Under the pieces are notes generated by a model, which saw only the letters and a program-made list of their open reading frames with translations, was not told the DNA's origin and did not search any database. A DNA stretch of 64,000 nt from Corynespora cassiicola (Eukaryota > Ascomycota > Dothideomycetes > Pleosporales > Corynesporascaceae), in NCBI GenBank assembly GCA_022059125.1, contig JAEUWY010000001.1, positions 930,001 to 994,000 on the forward strand, written 5' to 3'. Below, in pieces: positions 24,995 to 36,732 of the stretch. The position numbers and the translations under genes were made by a program. Each line of letters opens with the position of its first letter. Positions within the stretch are counted from its first letter, which is position 1.

Positions 24995-26845
24995 ACGTAA
25001 AGGATAAGCGAGCGGAACAGACAAGCGAGCGGAACACCCCCCTGTCTGCTCCAACACGCATCACCTACACCTACAATACCTCTACTAAAAGTATCTTAAT
25101 TATTAAATAACAAGAGATCCGTAATTCTTGCTCTCTCCGCTATTAAAAATAACTTAGTTTAAAGTACGCGACACGCTGCTGCTGCGTACAGTATTCTAAA
25201 TATAATACTATATTATTAACGCGCTGGACAATCTGCGTAACGCAATTACCAGTCTAACTTAAAACAGCTAACTAAAGCTAAAAAAAAAGTAATTATTACT
25301 TATATTTTTAAACTAAACTTACGAGAATTCGCGCCTATACTAAATACTGTATATAATATAGCTAATTAGTTACTTACTACGCGAGAGGCGGGCTATATTA
25401 GTATTAAGTAGCTTAATAACTTTATTAAGCGCTAGCTAGAGCTTTAAGTTTAATTAACTCGCTAGCAGAATTGCCAGCGGGTTCTATATAAAAATTTAAA
25501 AGTTATATACTTTTAGTTTAAGCTGCAGTATTATATAAAGAAAAAATACAGTATTTCTAATAAAAATATATATAATTTTAATAAAACGGGCTTTATGCTG
25601 GGCTGGATATTAGCTTAATTAGTAGTTACAGTATTAGAGAGATAAAATTAACTAAAAAGCGTTTAGCTAAATAATTAAAAGTAGATTATAATAATTTAGA
25701 AAATTAACGCGTGCGGCTAGATAATTTTTCTTTTTATTATCTTCGCAGGTAAGCACTACCTCTCTAAATAGTACAAAAGCGACGATATTCTACTTAACTA
25801 GTGTATTACACTTAGTAAGACAGGCTAGATAATAAATAAGCTAGAGATATATTAGTTAGAGCATTTTAACGCCTATACGCAGAGCCGTACAGTAGACACG
25901 TACTAACTTCTTATTATTAACAGCTATAAAAGCTATAATTTTTTTACTTTCTAGAACTTCTGCAAAAAGAGTAAGATTATTACTCTCTGTATGCCTCTGT
26001 ATTTGTTACATCTTTTTCAGCCTTTTAATATAAAGTGCTTCTCGCCTTTAAAGCGGGCGTACAGTAATAAAATCTCTAGCTTAGCACGTAATTATATTAA
26101 CTATATTAATAAAACTATTTTTCTGCCAGCTTTTAAAAAAGCTTTTAAATAATTTTTTACAGAAGCTAATATACGCGTAAGCTTCTAAGAGGCAGAAGTA
26201 GTTTTATATAACTTAGAAGTAGTACTATTAAAGCTTAACGTAAAGCTACGTACGCTTATACTAGCTTTTTTTAAAGCTGCTTAGTAGAAAGCTAGAATAC
26301 TAAGTAACGCGTATAAGCTAAAGGCTTAATTAACGTTAATCCGCAACAGAATTAGAAGATATAAAAATTTATTATTTATTTTTATTATTAAAGCGCTTAT
26401 TTAGTTTAACAAAAATGCTGTAATACTGACTTATAAAGTTACATTACTTTATACGCGAGTTAGAGACTTTAAAAAAGCTAATAAAGCTGCTACGCAGCGT
26501 ATAACGCGAAAAAAAAAACAGATTTAGTATAAAAAAACTTTAATAAAGGCTAAAAAAGCTAAAATTATTGCTTAAAAAGATATTAAGAAGTAGTTAAATA
26601 AAAAAACGCGTAAAGGCGAAGCTTGTTTTAGTAGCAGCCGGAGGTTAAAATCGCGCTGTACACGCTGTAAAAAGTAAGAATATAACTTTTATACGTGTAA
26701 AAAGGCAGTGTAACTACTCTAGTTACTCTCTATATCAAGTTATTACAGTATTTTTTTAAGGTGGTTAAGTAGGTGGTGGTGCGCGTTGGGGCAGACAGAG
26801 AGGTGTTTCGCTCGCTTGTCTGTTCCGCTCGCTTATCCTTTACGT
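24995..26845 (+). mobile_element. pogo/Fot1-like element 2, complete (1,851 bp)
   Basis: Same length as element 1 but opposite orientation, with different terminal sequence after the first bases (ACGTAAAGGATAAGCGAGCG). TA duplications lie at 24,993-24,994 and 26,846-26,847. The uninterrupted paralogous site is TA at 5,354-5,355 in B1. The transposase reads on the + strand: NIYNFNKTGFMLG near 25,563-25,602 is the first catalytic motif with Asp and Glu changed to Asn and Lys. Stops in frame; dead. Confidence 0.9.
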
Positions 26846-26847
26846 TA

Positions 26848-27589
26848 GTATTAGTATTATAGTACTTTTTACTATAGCTTAGTTTAGTATATTATTAGTA
26901 TTATAAATTTTAGTTTTAGTATAATTTTATATACAGTTTGTATAGTTTTTAATTAATATTAATAAACTTATTTATAAGTTATTTAAGCGTATTAAGCTAA
27001 GCTCTAAAACGTATAAGTTTTTTTTTTTAATATTAAATTTTAGTTTTTAGCAGTATATTATTTTAAATACTTTATTATTTTATCTTATAAGAATTAATAG
27101 TTACTAAAATTTATTAGTATAGTTAGCAGCTAAAGCCTGTTGTTTAAAATATTAAATATTTTATTTAGTAATTATATTTTTATTAGTAATTTTAAAAACT
27201 TATTTAATTTTTTTTTTAAATTTATTAAAATTTTTTATTTATTTATTAACGTCGTCGTTAGCTTTACTATTTTTATACTTAATAAAAACTAATTCAATTT
27301 ATTAAAATATTTTATTTTTTATGTATATAGCTGCGAATATAACGCGTTTTTTTTTTTTAATATTTTTATTTTAGAAGTTAAAAAATAAGTTAAGCTGTAA
27401 AAGCTAGTTTTTAAACTTATTTTATTTTTTATAGTAAAAATTAAATATTACTATTTTAATAGAATTGTTATCTGCTGTGTTAAGTTATATAATTATACTA
27501 ATAATAGCTTTAATACTAATAGTATAATTAGTTAAAGTTAAAAATACGCGTAATTCTAAAGTAGTACTTATTTTAAAAAGTATTTATAA
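26848..27589 (-). pseudogene. Gypsy B2 gag, proximal part
   Basis: Inverted match to 4,681-5,353 of B1; for example the + strand at 27,340-27,480 is the complement of 4,730-4,880. It is separated from the rest of gag by pogo element 2. No intact frame. Confidence 0.8.
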
Positions 27590-28010
27590 TATTAAAACTG
27601 TGCTATAAGCTATAAGTAAAACTAAAAAGTAAATAGCTGTTTAAATTAATTTTTAAAAATAAATATTAGTAAAGTTACGTAAGTAAAATAATGCGCGATA
27701 TACTATATAGATTTTTATATTAGTAATAAAGTACAATAAATTAATAGTTAATTCTAAATAATAAGTTTACTAATAAAGTAAATATAATTATTAAGTATAA
27801 TTATATAGACTATATATATATATAGTAGCTGTGTTTATTTATACTTATTATAAGCGTTTACTCTACTAAAGTATAAGCTCTAAATAATATATTTTTTTTA
27901 GTTACGTAATATAGTACAGCAGTTTCTTCTTAGACGCGTAATTATATATATAATTAAAGCCGCGCTTTTAATATTACCTGTTTAAGTCTTTCTAAAACCG
28001 GATTATAACA
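27590..28010 (-). repeat. 5' LTR of Gypsy B2
   Basis: 421 bp, about 23 bp shorter than the other two copies because of a small deletion. It ends GGATTATAACA on the + strand, followed by AAAAC (28,011-28,015), the right-hand target duplication of B2. Confidence 0.9.
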
Positions 28011-28015
28011 AAAAC

Positions 28016-31000
28016 TTAATATATATAAAAAAAATAAAAAATAGAAAACAGTATTTTAAACGCGGTATAAATACTATAAATATTTTATAGTACTATTTAG
28101 TTTTACTAACGCATCTGTAATATATTAAATACTTATTAATAATATATTAAAAATATATTTAAATAGTATTTTAGTTTTTTTAAGAATTTTAAAAAACACG
28201 TCTAGCACGTATAAATAGTACTAAAATATTTTAAAAAAGTAAAACTATAACTTAAACTAAAAAAATATTTATTTTATAAAAAAAAATTAAATTTTTAAAA
28301 TATATTATAAAAAATTATAAAATTAAAATTAGTTTAAAAAAGATTAAAGTAGTTAAAAATTGGTTTACGCTAAAAAATGTTAAAAATATATAATTTTTTT
28401 TAAAAATTCTGTAACTTTAATAAGTAGTTTATTAATTACTATTTAAAAAAAAAACTACTGTTTATAAAATTAATAAAAAAAATATACTATTTAAGTAGAA
28501 TATAGACTAGTAATAAGTTTTTAAAATATTTTAAAAAAGTAAGTATATTATTACTAGTTTTTATATTTTTTATTAGTAGAAAACTTTTATAAATAAAAAC
28601 AGACGTATTAAATTTAGTAATAAAAGTATATATTAATTTTTAAAAAAATAGTATTTAATTATTTACTATTCAAGAAAATTTAGCAGAGCTAAAAAAAATT
28701 ATAATATTTACAATTAAAAATTACTTACTATTATAAACTTTTTTAAATATTAGAAAATTTATATAAAAAGTTGTTTAGAATTTACAGTATATTTATATTA
28801 TAAAAACTTAATAATATTTATAATAACTAAACTATTAGACTAACGATATACTAGATAAAGTAAAAAACTAAAATAATATAAATTTAAAATTATTTGTATA
28901 CTAGGTAAAAAAAACAGAAAAGTAGACGCTTTAAGCCGAAAAATAAATATTATAAAAACTAAATTAATAAATAAAATTACTATTTTTAAGTAAGCGCTAA
29001 ACAGCACTTTAAAACTAATATACAGTATTAATTTTATTATAATAGTATATTAATAAGTACTAAAAAAACTTTATTAAATTATTATTTAGTAGTATTATAA
29101 AGATTTGTTATGCAGATATTTAAATATTAAATAAATAATTAAACTAATATAACAGATATATAATATTTCTAAATTAAAAAACTAAGTAGCAAAGTTTATT
29201 AAAAAATATATAATATATTAAAAAAATAAGTATAGTATATACGCTTAGTATAGAGAGCTATAAACTATAAAAATACTAAATAAACTTTAAATAAATATTG
29301 CTATAGACTTTATTACTAAACTACTAATATTTTAGAGTTTAGTTTTTAAAATACTTTATAATACTATTTTAGTAGTTATAAATAGATTTATAAAATATAT
29401 AGAGATAATTTTATTTAAAAATAACTATACTGTACTAAAACTAGTATAAATTATTTTAAATTATATAGTTAGATATTATATATTATTTTAATTAATTATT
29501 AGTGACAGAGATAAACTTTTTATATTAAACTACTAAATAATACTAATATTAGCTATTAAAATTAAAAAAAATTATTAATAGTATACTATTTATAAATAAA
29601 TAGTTAAATAAAAAAAATAAATTAGACTCTAAAGATATACTTACGGATATATAGCAACTAAAAACAAAATAATTAAATATTACTACTATTTATAATATAA
29701 CTCGCATTTAATAATAGAAAATTAGTAATAATAAAATAATTTTTTTATTACGTATTACACGGGACACACTTAAATTTTTTATTACTAAAAACTAAAAAAA
29801 AAAAAATTAAGCAAGTTATAAGTAAAGTAATAAATAAATTAAATAAATTATAAAAACTTTATAAATAATTATAGAAGAATATTAAGACAGTATAACGTAA
29901 AACTATTTTTTATATTAACTAAAAATAAAAAATAGTACTTTAGCTAAAAAAAAAGAGATAAAGTATATTTTTTTACGAAAATTTTTTAAATAATATAACT
30001 AAATAAAAAATTAAATTATATTAAAGTTAGACTATTTTTTATTTTAGAATAAAAGAGACCAGTTAACTATAAACTTTAACTTTTTAATACTATTAAAATA
30101 TATTTAGTATTTTATGTATTACTATTAAAATCTGCTAATACTAAAATACTAGTTTAAAAATATTTTTATTATAAAACAAAAATAAAAGTAAATTTAAAGT
30201 TAAAGTACTACTAAACTACTATAAAATTAGATAAAAAAAATTCTAAAATAAATAAAGTTTATTTAGAAATTTCTAGTTAAATAAAAAAAATCTAATTTAG
30301 AAAATACTTAAAAACTAAAAAAAAAATTTATAAAATTATTAGTAACTGCTAAAAAAATATTAAAAAAAATTAATATTATTTATTACTATATAGAATTAAA
30401 ATAAAAAGACTTACTTATAAAAAAAAAGTTTATTTTTTAAAAATAATTAGAAATTTAATATTAGAAGTTTATTACTAGTAGAAATAATTACAGAATTAAT
30501 AAAGTTTATTATAAACTATATTATAAGTAAAAATTTAACTAAAGTGTTAGTAGTAGAATAATTTATAAATTAAGCAGTATTTAACTTACTATTTTTTTTT
30601 ATTTTTAATATTAAATAAAACGCTTTTTTTCGCACGCTTTTTAGTCTGTTTTAATTTTTTTTTATTTTATATTAACTAAAATATTATTTATACTAATAAC
30701 TTTTTATTTTTATTTACTTTTTTTAATATTTTTCATAAATATAATTAAGTAACTTTTATAATAAGCTTATACAGAAATAACTAAGTTTAGTATATTTAGT
30801 ATATTTTAAATAAAAATTAAATATAATAAAATAATTTTAACTAAAAACAAAATACTTCTTATAAAAAAAATATTTACGTAATAAATTTTAGACGTAAAAT
30901 AAATATAACAGGCTTAAAAGTTAGAAAATATAATATATTAGTTATATTTATATAACGCGGAATAACAGCATTAATAAATAAAACTACTAATTAGTTATAT

Positions 31001-31032
31001 AATTTAAAAATAAATTTTTTAAAAAAAATAAG
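28016..31032 (+). pseudogene. Gypsy B1 pol, second part (RT, RNase H, integrase)
   Basis: Continuation of B1 pol after the B2 insertion. Landmarks on the + strand: VDALSRK at 28,922 (end of RNase H), INIAIDFITKL at about 29,291-29,323 (integrase core), IISDRDKLF at about 29,496-29,523 (second integrase motif), then PVNYKL near 30,060. Frames are broken by many stops. The region 30,840-31,032 is the untranslated 3' part ending in a purine-rich tract before the LTR. Confidence 0.88.
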
Positions 31033-31476
31033 TATTATAATTTAGTTTTAAAAAAATTTAGGTAGATAATATTAAAAACGTAGCTTTAATTATATATATA
31101 ATTACATATTTAAAAAAAAAACTACTATACTATATTATATAACTAAAAAAAAACATAATTTAGAGCTTACGTTTTAGTAAAATAAGCGCTTATAAATACT
31201 AATAGTAAATATTTATAATAAGTGTAGATAAGCGCAGTTATTATATATATATATAGTTTATATAATTATATTTTATTATTATATTTACTTTATTAGTAAA
31301 TTTATTATTTAAAATTAACTATTAATTTGTTATATTTTATTACTAATACAGAGATCTGTATAGTATATCGCATATTATTTTACTTATATAACTTTATTAG
31401 TATTAATTTTTAAAAATTAATTTAAGCAGCTACTTACTTTCTAGCCTTACTTATAGTCTGTAGTATAGCTTTAACA
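31033..31476 (+). repeat. 3' LTR of Gypsy B1
   Basis: 444 bp, TATTATAATTTAG ... GCTTTAACA, in inverted orientation to the two B2 LTRs. It marks the right end of the outermost element of the nest. Confidence 0.9.
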
Positions 31477-31488
31477 AATACACAGCGT

Positions 31489-31703
31489 AAAATACTATAA
31501 ATACTATAATAAAAAAATATAATTTCTATATTTATACTGTAAAAATAGAAAATTTTATAAATAATAATAAATTTAAAAAACAAATTAGCTTACTATAATT
31601 ATTAATAAATATTATTATTAGTATATAATATTACTGCGTAGATAATATACAGGTTAAAAATTAGCTATTTATTTCGATTAGCTATTCGCTTAAAAACCAC
31701 GTT
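31489..31703 (+). repeat. Direct repeat, unit 1 (~215 bp)
   Basis: Closely similar to 31,852-32,068, including TATTTATACTGTAAAAATA, AATTAGCTTACTATAATTAT and a GGTTAAAAATTAGCTA segment. Both units finish with a CGCTTA-like and ACGTTA-like end recalling pogo termini, so they may be small non-autonomous elements; that identity is a guess. Confidence 0.7.
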
Positions 31704-31851
31704 ATATAAAATATAATTAATAAATTTATAAAGTACTAATTAAGAAAATAAAAATATATATAAATAAAGGAAATTCTAACAGAAGAAAAAGTAAGTAATA
31801 TACTTATTAAAAAAATTTATAATACTAATAAAAAGTTAATATATAAAATAC

Positions 31852-32068
31852 GCGGTATAAATTACTATAAATATTATAATAAAAAAATATAACTTTTATA
31901 TTTATACTGTAAAAATAAGTTTTTTTATAAATAATAATAAATTTAAAAAATAAATTAGCTTACTATAATTATTAATAAATATTATTATTAGTATATTATA
32001 TTACTGTGTAGATAATGCATAGGTTAAAAATTAGCTACTTATTTAGATTATCTATTTGCTTAGAAATT
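31852..32068 (+). repeat. Direct repeat, unit 2 (~217 bp)
   Basis: Partner of 31,489-31,703 in the same orientation, separated by about 150 bp of unrelated AT-rich DNA. Differences are mainly transitions. Confidence 0.7.
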
Positions 32069-34440
32069 ACGTTAGTTATAGTAATATTATAATACGTATA
32101 AAATACGTATAAATAATTTAAACAGCTATTAAACTTATAAAAAATTTATAAATATTAATTAAAATATATTTATAATATATAATATTAAATTACTTACAGC
32201 TGTATAACTACTATAATAATTTTTTATATAATAGTTATACTAGTAGTATTTTAGTATTTTGTAAAAAAAAATTCTTTTATAATATTCTATATATAGTATA
32301 TATAAATTATATAAACTATATTAATATTTATATAATTTTTAGTATTAAGTTATTTCAAAAAACGCGTATTATAAAAATATAACTTATAAATATATTTAAA
32401 ATTAAAGTAGTAAACTATAATTAAAAGTAAACAGTTTACACTATAAATATAATATAAAATTATTTTAAAAATACTAAATATAAATAGAGTAAAAGCGCTG
32501 TTATTTATTTACTATTTTTATAGTATATTTTTATTAAATTTTTAAAATATAAAACAGTAAATAAACTTTTTTATAATATAATAAATATTATAAAATTAAA
32601 TATATAATATATAAATATAATATATATATATATATATAAAATTTTCTATTTTTCTCTACTGTTTCTATTTTATTATTAACGAGCAGTAAGTATATTATTT
32701 TATTTCTGTTTTATTTTAGTTAGCACGTACTATCTGTTACGTAATTTTATATATTTTATAATATTATTTTATTATATAATATAATGTTAACACGTAATCT
32801 GCGCTTTAATTTTAAATAATAATAAATATTTATTTTAATAATTTTTTCTACTTTTAATTTATAATAATTATAATTATAACTATATAACTTTTAAACGTAT
32901 TTTTAGCTTTTAATTTTTTATATTTATATTATATAGTTTATATAATTACTACTATTTATATATTTACTTTCTAACGCTATTATCTTTTACTATTTTAATT
33001 ATTTTACGTACGTTTTCTACTATCGTAGTAATATAAATATTATAATAAAATTATATATAGTATAGCTTATAGCAGTTATAGTAAAAGCTTAAAAAAGATT
33101 AGATTAATATATACTTTTATAGTAAAAGTTAAAAGAAAAATATAATTAATTAAGTAAAAGAACTATTAACGCTAAAAGTTATTTATAAATACTGTTTTTT
33201 ATAACTATTATTATATAATTCGTGATTACTGTTATATATTAGTAGTTATTTAAATATAAAATATATATAATATATAAATTACTGCTGCTACTACTACTGC
33301 TTAAACTACTACTTTTTTTTAATATTTTTAAAAATTTATAAAAAAAAGCTATTTACTAAATAGAACGTTTAAATAAAAATATTACGTAATAAAATTAAAG
33401 TTTAAATTCTAATTTATTATTAGTACTAAAAATTTTAATTAAAGTTTTAAAAAAAAATTATTTTTACTATAGACTAAAGTTATTAAAATAATACTAATTA
33501 CGTTAAACGTAGCTGTAAAAATTAAAACTTTCTAAATTATTATAGTTATTATAGCTATTATAGTTATATTACTACGCTATATTAGTTATAAGCTGTTCTA
33601 ATTTTATAAAATAGCTTACTTATAATAAAGTTTTAATTAAAATAAAATGCTTTTTTTATAATTTAAAAAAGCTATAATTTAAAAGTTTTTATTAAAAATT
33701 ATAGATTTATTTTATACAATTCTAATATAGCAGACAGTATTTCTATATACATATTAGAATTAAAATTAACAGCTTAATAACTTATTAAAAAAAAGTTTTA
33801 CTAGTCTATAGATTATAATTATTTATTTTAATATTATAAAATTTTTAAAAAGATTTTTATAAATATTACTATTTTAAAGCTTTAAAGTCTTAAAACTTTA
33901 AAATAATAATTTATTTTTTACTATAATTTTTATAATTTACATACTTGTAGAATAAAAATTACTTATATACTTATTAATAATTTAAATATTTTTTATTATT
34001 TTTAGTTATTATTTTATTAAATATCTAACTAACGTTATTACTATTTATACTTATTATCTATATTTATTATTTAGTTCTAGCTTAGTAAAGCTAAGAAAAA
34101 AAAAACTTCTACAGCTTTTTAAATAGATACGTAAAATATATTAAAATTATAAATATAAAATATACTTTTAAATTTTTTTTTTTAAAAATAAAAATAAAGT
34201 TTTTTATTAAAGCTAATAAATTATTACTAGAGACTGCAGCTAAAAAAAAATTTATAATAAAATATTTTAGAATTTAAATTATTTTATATTTATATTAGTA
34301 TATAAAATAAGTAAACTATATAAAATTTATATTTAAAATATACTTTAAAAATAATAAATACTATTTTTAAAACTACTGTTAATATATATTATTCAAGTTA
34401 TTTTTCTGCTATTAATTCTAGTATAAAGTAAAAACTATTA
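32069..34440. other. Unrecognised AT-rich decayed DNA
   Basis: No open frame, LTR or inverted ends recognised. It contains a short (TA)n tract at about 32,610-32,640 and a loosely similar pair of segments near 34,075-34,160 and 34,575-34,650 (both with CTTAGTAAAGCTAAG-like and CAGCTTTTT-like parts). Base usage is like the neighbouring RIP-mutated transposons, so it is most likely older repeat DNA. Confidence 0.5.
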
Positions 34441-34461
34441 TTTAAAGCTAGATCTCTTACA

Positions 34462-34528
34462 GCGCGCGTGCTAAAGCACTTAAAAGTACGCGACTTGCTT
34501 ATATACGCGACTCGCTTATAGATTACGT
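34462..34528 (+). repeat. pogo terminal repeat remnant
   Basis: GCGACTTGCTTATATACGCG followed by ACTCGCTTATAGATTACGT and TA closely resembles the right end of pogo element 1 (GCAACTCGCTTATCCGGGCG, ACTCGCTTATTCTTTACGT, TA). The part to its left (GCGCGCGTGCTAAAGCACTT) also aligns. The matching left end is not found, so this is a fragment. Confidence 0.7.
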
Positions 34529-34689
34529 TATTACTATTTTTTTTATTTATATTTACTATTTTGTTTCAGCTTAGTATAGCTAAAAGCAAAAAAAATCTTT
34601 ATAGCTTTTTTAATACAGAGTACAATTTAGAATTTTTTATTTTATGTTTATTTCTTAGTTAACGCTTATAGTTATACGGGTAGCTTTCT

Positions 34690-34952
34690 AGAAAAAGATT
34701 AGATGTAGCTAACTGTTTTTGTTAATCTCCGCGCATTGCTCCGCAAATGCGGAGGTGCCTTGGAAGGGTTTCCCCACACTTGGAAGGAACAACGGCGCTC
34801 TATCGTAAAGACAATAGTGTCGGACTCGAATCATCCGGTTTTCCGGAGCCAATTGTAAGCTCACATGTTGATTCATCGGCTCTATAAAGTCGGGTCGTCG
34901 CCGTGGTGGATACAGAGTTCCTGCACCCCGGTCTTTCTGCGTGACATTGACA
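34690..34952 (+). promoter_or_regulatory. Compartment border and upstream region of the GH5 gene
   Basis: Composition changes from AT-rich to balanced within about 50 bp (34,690-34,740). A CCG-N6-CGG inverted triplet (CTCCGCAAATGCGGAG, 34,739-34,754) has the geometry bound by many Zn2Cys6 regulators. A TATA box (CTATAAAG, TATAAA at 34,883-34,888) lies about 65 bp before the ATG at 34,953. Regulator and function are inferred only. Confidence 0.45.
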
Positions 34953-36447
34953 ATGCTGGGATCACGGCTTTTTCTGACGTCTGCTGCGATCAGCTCTGTT
35001 GCATGGGCAGGCTATCTGCCAGAACCCGCCCATGACCCTCAGTTTCGGTACAAGGCGCTCAAGCGAGCAGAGAACGTGACGTCGTTCAATGGGCCATACA
35101 GCACGCGTGGAAGAGACATTGTTGACGCCCGAGGCGAGAAGGTGACGTGGGCAGGTGTCAATTGGCCCATGAGCGGTACAGTTCCTGATCCACCACAAGG
35201 GGCCAAGCTGACAAGTAGTCCAGGAGAGACCATGGTTCCCGAAGGGCTCGAATGGGCGTCTGCGGAGGAAATACTCGACGACATCCTGGGCGTCGGGTTC
35301 AATTACATTCGCATGTATGTTGGCAGCTCGCCGCAAGATGTTTGTTGACATGGGCAGGGGTTACGCCATAGAGATGGTCGATCAGGTGTATGACAGGAAT
35401 GGAGCCGATGTTCCGCTCGAGGTTGCCATGATCAATGCTCTCGGCTATGTCAATGGCACGAAGGTCACCAACGAGATCATTTCCAAGAATCCTGGATGGA
35501 CCTCGCAGACGACGCGTTTCGAGATTTGGAGCGACATAACCCGCATTGCCGCGACCAAAGGCATCTTCATCAGCCCAGATGTCCACACGGGCAAAGCAAA
35601 ATGGTGTTGCTCGCACACGGATGGCAATGCCTGGTTCGAAGACATCGAGTTCCCAGCGGACACATGGCGACGCGGACTGGCCTACGTAGCCAACTGGGCC
35701 AAAGACCACCCCAACGTTGTCAGCATGTCCCTGCGCAACGAGCTGCGCGAGTCGTGGAACGACACAACCCTAATGTACAATTGGCAAACGCTGGTAGGAA
35801 ACATGACCGAGGGAGCGGATGCGATCCACGAGGCAAACCCCGACATCCTGATCATTTGGTCGGGCATGCAATATGGGCAGGATCTCTCTGCGCTGACGAG
35901 CGGAAAGAACCTCCTCACGGCGCCTTGCTACAAGTGCACGGCCATCCGCGATGGGCATCGCCGCGAGCCAGAGTACTTCGACCTGGACGAGCACCCATGG
36001 GCAGACAAGGTCGTCTGGGAAATCCATCTGTACAGCATGAGCGAGGACCAGGACACGGGCACCTGCCCCATCATCCGAGCCGGCTTCTACAGGAATGGAT
36101 TCAATGCCCTGGGCATCGATGCACCGGCAGCATGCAACATGACCAACGACTGCCCCAAGGCGGTGCGGCAGACACCCGTCGTCCTGTCCGAGTTTGGGAG
36201 TGCGCAGGATGAAACCCTCTTCAACCACACGCTCAACAACTGCCTGCGCGAGTTTGCGGTGGAGAACGACGTCAGCTGGATGATGTGGTCGATTGCCGGC
36301 TCGTACCGGATCAGGTCTGGGGTGCAGGGCTTCCCTGACACGTGGGCCCTGACCAATGCCGAGTGGAACGGCTGGAACTACGAGAGGGGGATCGAGGAGT
36401 GGTGGAAGCCTTGGGTGCAGGCCATGAACGTGACGCGCATCGTCTAG
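34953..36447 (+). CDS. Secreted glycoside hydrolase family 5 protein
   Basis: Exons 34,953-35,314 and 35,358-36,447 give 483 aa. The first residues (MLGSRLFLTSAAISSVAWAG) look like a signal peptide, so it probably acts outside the cell on a beta-glycan or related glycoside; the substrate is not known. The acid/base Glu is in SLRNELRE (about residue 249) and the nucleophile Glu in VVLSEFGS (about 399), with KWCCSHTDGNAW between the N-terminal half and the first Glu. The intron is only 43 bp (GTATGT...GGGCAG); splicing it joins GFNYIRM to GYAIEMVDQ as expected for the family. An upstream in-frame GTG at 34,941 is not needed. It is the first gene next to the AT-rich block. Confidence 0.88.
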
Positions 36448-36732
36448 GTCGGCGGTGGTCTGGAGGAGGAGGAGGAAGCCGGCGTGTACATGTACATGAG
36501 TAATCAAGGGTGAAGGGAGCGATTCCACCCAATGATAACATTTTGCGGGGTACGCCGACGACCTTCTCCTTTCGGCAGAGGACATGCATCTTCTGCTCCT
36601 GTATCTCGTCCCTCTCCACTCCATGGCGCTATGCGCGGCCGGATGATGTGATGGACGTGCCGACTGCCTGCGCATTTAAACTCAATGACCCACCCCCTCG
36701 CACCTCTCGCGCCAGCCCGTGAATACGATACG

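Larger units (their letters stand above)
7488..28010 (-). mobile_element. Gypsy element B2, complete but nested and mutated
   Basis: A full-length Ty3/Gypsy element on the minus strand: 5' LTR at 27,590-28,010, gag and pol running leftward, 3' LTR at 7,488-7,931. Without the elements inserted in it, it is about 6.8 kb. It is split by a Tc1/mariner element (10,238-22,081) and a pogo element (24,995-26,845). Reverse transcriptase is readable in minus sense at 22,622-22,680 (YLDNILVFSKN). It is collinear with B1, which provides the empty site for both insertions. RIP-type decay with stops throughout means no product is expected. Confidence 0.9.

Noticed and set aside
1..34700. Centromere, mitochondrial DNA or giant Starship-type element
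   Set aside because: The AT richness is accounted for by recognisable RIP-mutated transposons; no tyrosine recombinase gene or mitochondrial gene is seen.
34941..34952. GTG start for the GH5 gene
   Set aside because: Fungal nuclear genes start with ATG; ATG 34,953 begins the signal peptide.
34962..36675. Long antisense open frames over the GH5 gene
   Set aside because: They are shadows of a GC-rich coding exon; no start context or family motif.
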